From assembly GCA_021850345.1 (NCBI GenBank), contig JAJZMN010000210.1, forward strand, positions 1 through 8,172: a DNA stretch of 8,172 nt, in the 5' to 3' direction. Under the pieces are notes generated by a model, which had not been told where the DNA came from, did not search any database, and was given only the letters and a program-made list of their open reading frames with translations. The DNA is from Actinomycetes bacterium. GTDB lineage: Bacteria; Actinomycetota; Acidimicrobiia; Acidimicrobiales; RAAP-2. Below are positions 4,796 to 8,172 of this stretch, in pieces. The position numbers and the translations under genes were made by a program. Positions within the stretch are counted from its first letter, which is position 1. Each line of letters starts with the position of its first letter.

Positions 4796-7700
4796 CTAAA
4801 GCGTCATCTCCGACCGACGCTCCGGGTGCGTCTGTCGCAACCGCTGCTCCTCAGCGGGAACGGGGATGTCGACGACCGGCGCTGTCGGTCGAAGGCGTGC
4901 GTCGTCTGCCCCTTGACGGAGGCCGGGCGACGGCGAAGTCGTTGCGGTTCTTTCAGCAGCGGCTCGGTCGCTATCGACGCGCAACCTGCCGGCGAGGATG
5001 GCGGCCTCCGCCGGGCGCTCGTTGAGATAGTCGTCCCGGCGCTGTTGCCGAGCCCCGAGCGCGTCGAGCTCACTGCCCGGGGAGCGAGCGTCGGCAAGGT
5101 GGTGCTCGCTCGCGGCGAACACCCGCAGGGCGCGCGCTTCGCCAGATCGCGCCCGGCCGAGCGATTCCTCGGCGACGCCACGCAGCCGCGAGCGCTCGGC
5201 GCGCCGGCTCGGTGACCAGCCCCGCAGTGAGCTAACCGATTCCCGCGCCGCCTCGGCGGCTTCCCGGCAACCGCTTGCCTGCTCGAGGGTGCGGCGTGCC
5301 TGTTCGTTCGCCCGCTCGGCCGCGGTCCGGTCGTCGCGCGCAGCGAGCTGGTCGATCCGCCGTCGCAGGTCCGCTCCGACCGCACGGGTGACTTGCTCCT
5401 CGACGGCGCGGCGCACGCCGGTGATCAACGCGTCGTCCCCGGAGCGGGCGAGCTCGCGCCGGAGGACGTCGTGCGCGCTGTGGTCGCTGCCGTCGTTTCG
5501 CATCACGGCGGCAAGCTGCTCGAGGCCGCTGCGACGCACCGGTCGCACGTGGTCGTCGCGCTCTTCGTCGCCTGTGACGACGAGCGCCCGGTTGTCGAAG
5601 CGTCCGCGTGTCATCCCGACGTAGAGCTGGGCGGCACTCATCTGCTCGTCGACGAGCACGACGGCGCGATCGGTGGTCGCGCCCTGTGCCTTGTGGATCG
5701 TCAATGCGTACGCAAGTGCCACGTGCTCGGCGGCGTAGGCGGCGGGCAGAGCGACGGTGCCTGTGCTGCTGAGCGCGGTGACGACGAGCGCGCCGTCGTC
5801 GTGAAGGTCGATCACGCGCCAGCGTGCGCCGTTGCGGACGAAGTCCTCTGTGCTCGGCCGCAGTCGCCGGTCGTTGCGCAAGGTTGCGACCTCGTCGCCG
5901 ACGCCGGCGACCCCGCTCGCGAGCTGTGCCCCGTTGCGTTCGACCTCGCCGGCGCGCACGAGCGCGGCACGACAACGCCGGGCGAGCTCGTCGACTGTGG
6001 CGTTGTCCCCGGCGAGCACGAGGAGCTGCTCGCCGCGAGCACGTGCCTCGGCCCAGGCGGTGAACGCGGCGTCGGCCATCGCGGCGCGGCTGCCCTCGCT
6101 GATCCGGTCGTGGCGGACGTAGCCGAGGAGCACCGAGGAGTCGCGCGCCCGCAGCTTGAGCGACGCGGCGGCTTCCCAGGTCTCGTCGAAGCGCCGGACC
6201 GTCTCGGGCTCATGGGCGCCGTGGTCGCCCAAGAGTGTCCGGAACAGACCACCGGGACCGACGGCGCCGAGCTGATGCGCGTCGCCGGCGAGCACGAGCT
6301 TTGCGTTCGCGTCCTCGATGGCGGCGACGAGTCGGGCGAGGTCGTCGGTGCGCGCCATCCCCGCCTCGTCGAGGACGACGACGTCGCCCGCGCGAAGCGG
6401 GTTCGTGCTGTTCAGCCAGTGGAAGAACTCGGCGAGCGTCTCGGAAGCGATGCCGGACTCCTCGCTCAGCACGGCGGCCGCCATCGCCGAGGGCGCCAGA
6501 CCGACGACGCGCGCACCGAATGCCGACCAGGCGCGCTGTGCCGCCTCGAGCGCCCGGGACTTCCCCGCGCCGGCGGGCCCGACGAGGAGCGAGACCCGCG
6601 CGCCGTCCGAGAGCAGTCCGGCGACCGCTCGGCGCTGGTCGTCGCCGAGCGCGCTTGCGGGGAGCACCTGCTCGATCACCTGCTGGGCAATGATCGCGAC
6701 CCCTGCGCTGGCACCCGAAGCGACCGCCTCCAGCACCGCTGCCTCGCGCGCCAGCGTCGCCGTCGTCGCAAAGCGCCGGCTGCCGTGGCGCTCGAACTGT
6801 GCCATCTCGTCGCGGCGGCGCAGCGACGCCGGTGGCTCGAGCGGGAGCGGCGCGGCGAGTGAGACGACCTCGGGGTCGACGAGGACCGCGTTTGCGAGCT
6901 CCTCGACGAGAGCCCGCGTCGTCTCGGCGTCCGCGCCGCTCATGAGCCGCGCGCACTCTTCCCGAGCGCCCGACGGTCGCTGAGCGCTCCTCCAGCCGGG
7001 CGATGACCGTCCCGACCAGCTCGGCGCTCGGAGTGACTTCCGCCGACCGGGCTTGACCGAGGACATCGGCGAGCCAACGCTCGGGCTCGTGACCGAATGC
7101 GGCCGCCTCCTTGCGCCAGCGCGCCTTCAGCGCCGTGGTCGGCGTGTCGGCCTCGACCTTCGGGACGCGGGTGCGATAGGCGGCGATCTGGAGCAGGCGG
7201 GCGCGTTCGTTGGCGCTGAGCGATCGCCCGAGCTCGGCGGCGCGCTCGGCGACGAGTACGGCGCCGAGGTCCTTCACTTGCTTGCGCCGAGCCGACCACG
7301 CATCGGCGAGTCCAGCCGGCACGCCGACGATCTCGGCGATGCCGTTGTCGTCCACGGCGGTCCAGGAGACACCGAGACGCACCGTCAGCTCGGCACGCAG
7401 CGCGGACTTGTAGAGCATGCCGGCGGCCTTCTGGTGCTCGTAGAGCTCGCGCGCGTCGAGCGACAGCCAGCGACCATCTGCGGCGCGGACCTTGTTGGCG
7501 ACGAGCAGGTGGCTGTGCAGCTGCGGGTCCGCCGCGCGCGAGGTCCGATGGACGAAGCTCGCGGCGAGAAGACCGTCGGTGTCGACCTGGAGCACGCCGG
7601 CGTGGCCCCTTCGTGTGAAGGCGGCGTGGGCCTCGAGGAAGCGCACCGCGGACCCCACGGCGGCCTCCTGGGCGTCGGCAACGGCTTTCGAGGTGGCGTC

Positions 7701-8021
7701 GTCGCCGAGCGCCCAGAGCACGCTCACGGACTTCGGCGGCGAGAACGTCAGCGCGAAGCCCGCCACCGCGCGCTCGTCCTCGCCGAAGCGGCGTCCGAGC
7801 GCGGAGCCGTCGCGTGGGTCCTCGCCGTTGCCGAAGAGGCGCTCGAGCGCGGTGGCGTCGACGGCGAGATCGGTAGTGCCGAGGGTCTCGGCGCCTGCGC
7901 CGAGGAAGACGCCGGGGTGCTCGGCGCTGAGCGCGTAGTAGTCCTCGCGACCGGTCGCGATCTCCTCGGCGTAGTAGGTCCACGACGACGGCGCCCTCTT
8001 CGCCGTCGTGAGGCTCAGCAC
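4796..8021 (-). pseudogene. MobF (TrwC/TraI-like) relaxase-helicase, split by a frameshift
   Basis: Nicks the origin of transfer, stays bound to the 5' end and unwinds the strand for conjugation. GTG 8021 starts the product, with GGGAG 10 nt upstream. Relaxase domain: tyrosines 16, 17, 28 and 29 in SWTYYAEE and REDYYA; FSPPKSVSVLWAL; and metal-binding His158, His169 and His171 (FVHRTS, LHSHLLVANK), with the same 11 and 2 spacing as TrwC. The helicase domain is RecD-like: Walker A GPAGAGKS (481-488), Walker B DEAG (551-554), LAGDAHQLGAVGPGG, HKAQGATTDRA and YVGMTRGR (from 800). A charged, helical tail of about 250 residues ends at TAG 4798-4796. Total about 1,074 residues, normal for the family. 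The first frame (from 8021) and the second (to 4796) meet at 6944-6960; removing one base in the GCGCGC run restores GRVRALMSGADAE. As written it yields only separate halves. Either real decay or a sequence error. Confidence 0.92.
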
Positions 8022-8172
8022 GGGCTCGAAGCTCCCGAAACCGAACGGCCCACCAAGGGTGCAGCGGTGTCGACCACACGGGAGTGATGGCAGGGCCGGA
8101 AAGGCCTGCATAGGGGTCTTCTGCTGAGTGGTTGGTGTTGGCAAATACCGGTGATTCATGGGCAAATTTGCG
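8022..8172. other. Relaxase upstream region, possible part of oriT
   Basis: No gene is supported here. Bases 8111-8172 are half G+C (31 of 62), clearly lower than the flanking coding DNA. The region holds a hairpin, GCAGGGCC (8090-8097) against GGCCTGC (8103-8109) with one bulged G, and a perfect palindrome GCAAATTTGC (8162-8171). GGCAAAT recurs at 8140-8146 and 8161-8167, and a GTTGGTGTTGGC repeat lies at 8131-8142. Origins of transfer and relaxase promoters commonly lie just upstream of MobF genes and combine hairpins with lower GC, so this is a candidate. No nic consensus is recognised. Confidence 0.35.

Larger units (their letters stand above)
412..8172. mobile_element. Partial integrative mobilizable element, one end plus relaxase module
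   Basis: A tRNA 3' fragment, an adjacent tyrosine integrase, cargo (acetyltransferase, toxin-antitoxin pair, small hypothetical genes) and a MobF relaxase-helicase lie in one continuous block. This is the usual arrangement of a tRNA-targeted integrative and mobilizable or conjugative element. Only one boundary is visible. The tRNA fragment points its 3' end away from the integrase, so the element lies to its right. No type IV secretion, coupling-protein or replication gene is visible, so the element may be mobilizable only, or those genes may lie beyond 8172. Integrase and relaxase are both frameshifted, so the copy may be immobile. The element identity is inference from gene content. Confidence 0.6.

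Noticed and set aside
5393..6862. 489-residue plus-strand open frame
   Set aside because: It lies opposite the helicase part of the relaxase, whose motifs are unmistakable; this is a complementary-strand shadow.
7053..8087. 344-residue plus-strand open frame
   Set aside because: It is the shadow of the relaxase N-terminal domain.
8022..8165. N-terminal extension of the relaxase to ATG 8165
   Set aside because: The added residues are not relaxase-like, and MobF proteins start within about 16 residues of the catalytic tyrosines, matching GTG 8021.
8158..8172. Plus-strand ATG starting a gene cut by the window edge
   Set aside because: Only five codons are visible, with a weak ribosome binding site and overlapping a palindrome; not enough to call.
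1..8172. CRISPR array, rRNA or insertion sequence
   Set aside because: No regularly spaced repeats, no rRNA-like sequence and no transposase motif were seen.

Overview
The base composition, GC-rich third codon positions and protein families point to a high-GC actinobacterium (Actinomycetota). The genus cannot be settled from the sequence. The window looks like one end of an integrated, mobilizable genetic element that is partly decayed. 

Left edge: bases 1-411 hold no supportable gene and may be chromosome beyond the insertion site. At 412-457 (minus strand) lies the 3' part of a tRNA-Arg(CCG), with anticodon arm, T arm and 3' acceptor strand but no D arm. This is the kind of attachment core left when an element inserts into a tRNA 3' end. 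A TATAAT box and two perfect 12-bp palindromes follow, then a tyrosine integrase (550-1856, plus). The integrase is broken by a one-base frameshift, and its box II arginine position reads glycine. 

Middle: a GNAT acetyltransferase (2154-2633, plus) converges on an unrecognised 253-residue protein (2684-3445, minus), with a two-part hairpin between them. Further right, all on the minus strand, are an ORF without a start codon (3555-3746), a 57-residue two-helix membrane protein (3747-3920), a stretch that reads like a decayed universal-stress-protein gene (3930-4135), and an overlapping MazE/MazF-type toxin-antitoxin pair (4136-4679). 

Right: 4796-8021 (minus) encodes a TrwC/TraI-like (MobF) relaxase-helicase of about 1,074 residues, split by a one-base frameshift near 6944-6960. 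Its 5' flank (8022-8172) is less GC-rich and carries a hairpin and a perfect palindrome, so it may hold part of an origin of transfer. 

As a system: att site plus integrase would integrate the element, the relaxase would nick and unwind DNA for conjugative mobilization, and the toxin-antitoxin pair would stabilise the element in its host. The two frameshifts and the lost integrase arginine suggest an immobilised element, or sequence errors for the two indels. No wholly new system is evident. The most interesting points are the att/integrase junction with its palindromes, the stress-protein remnant, the start-less ORF next to the small membrane protein, and the possible oriT.
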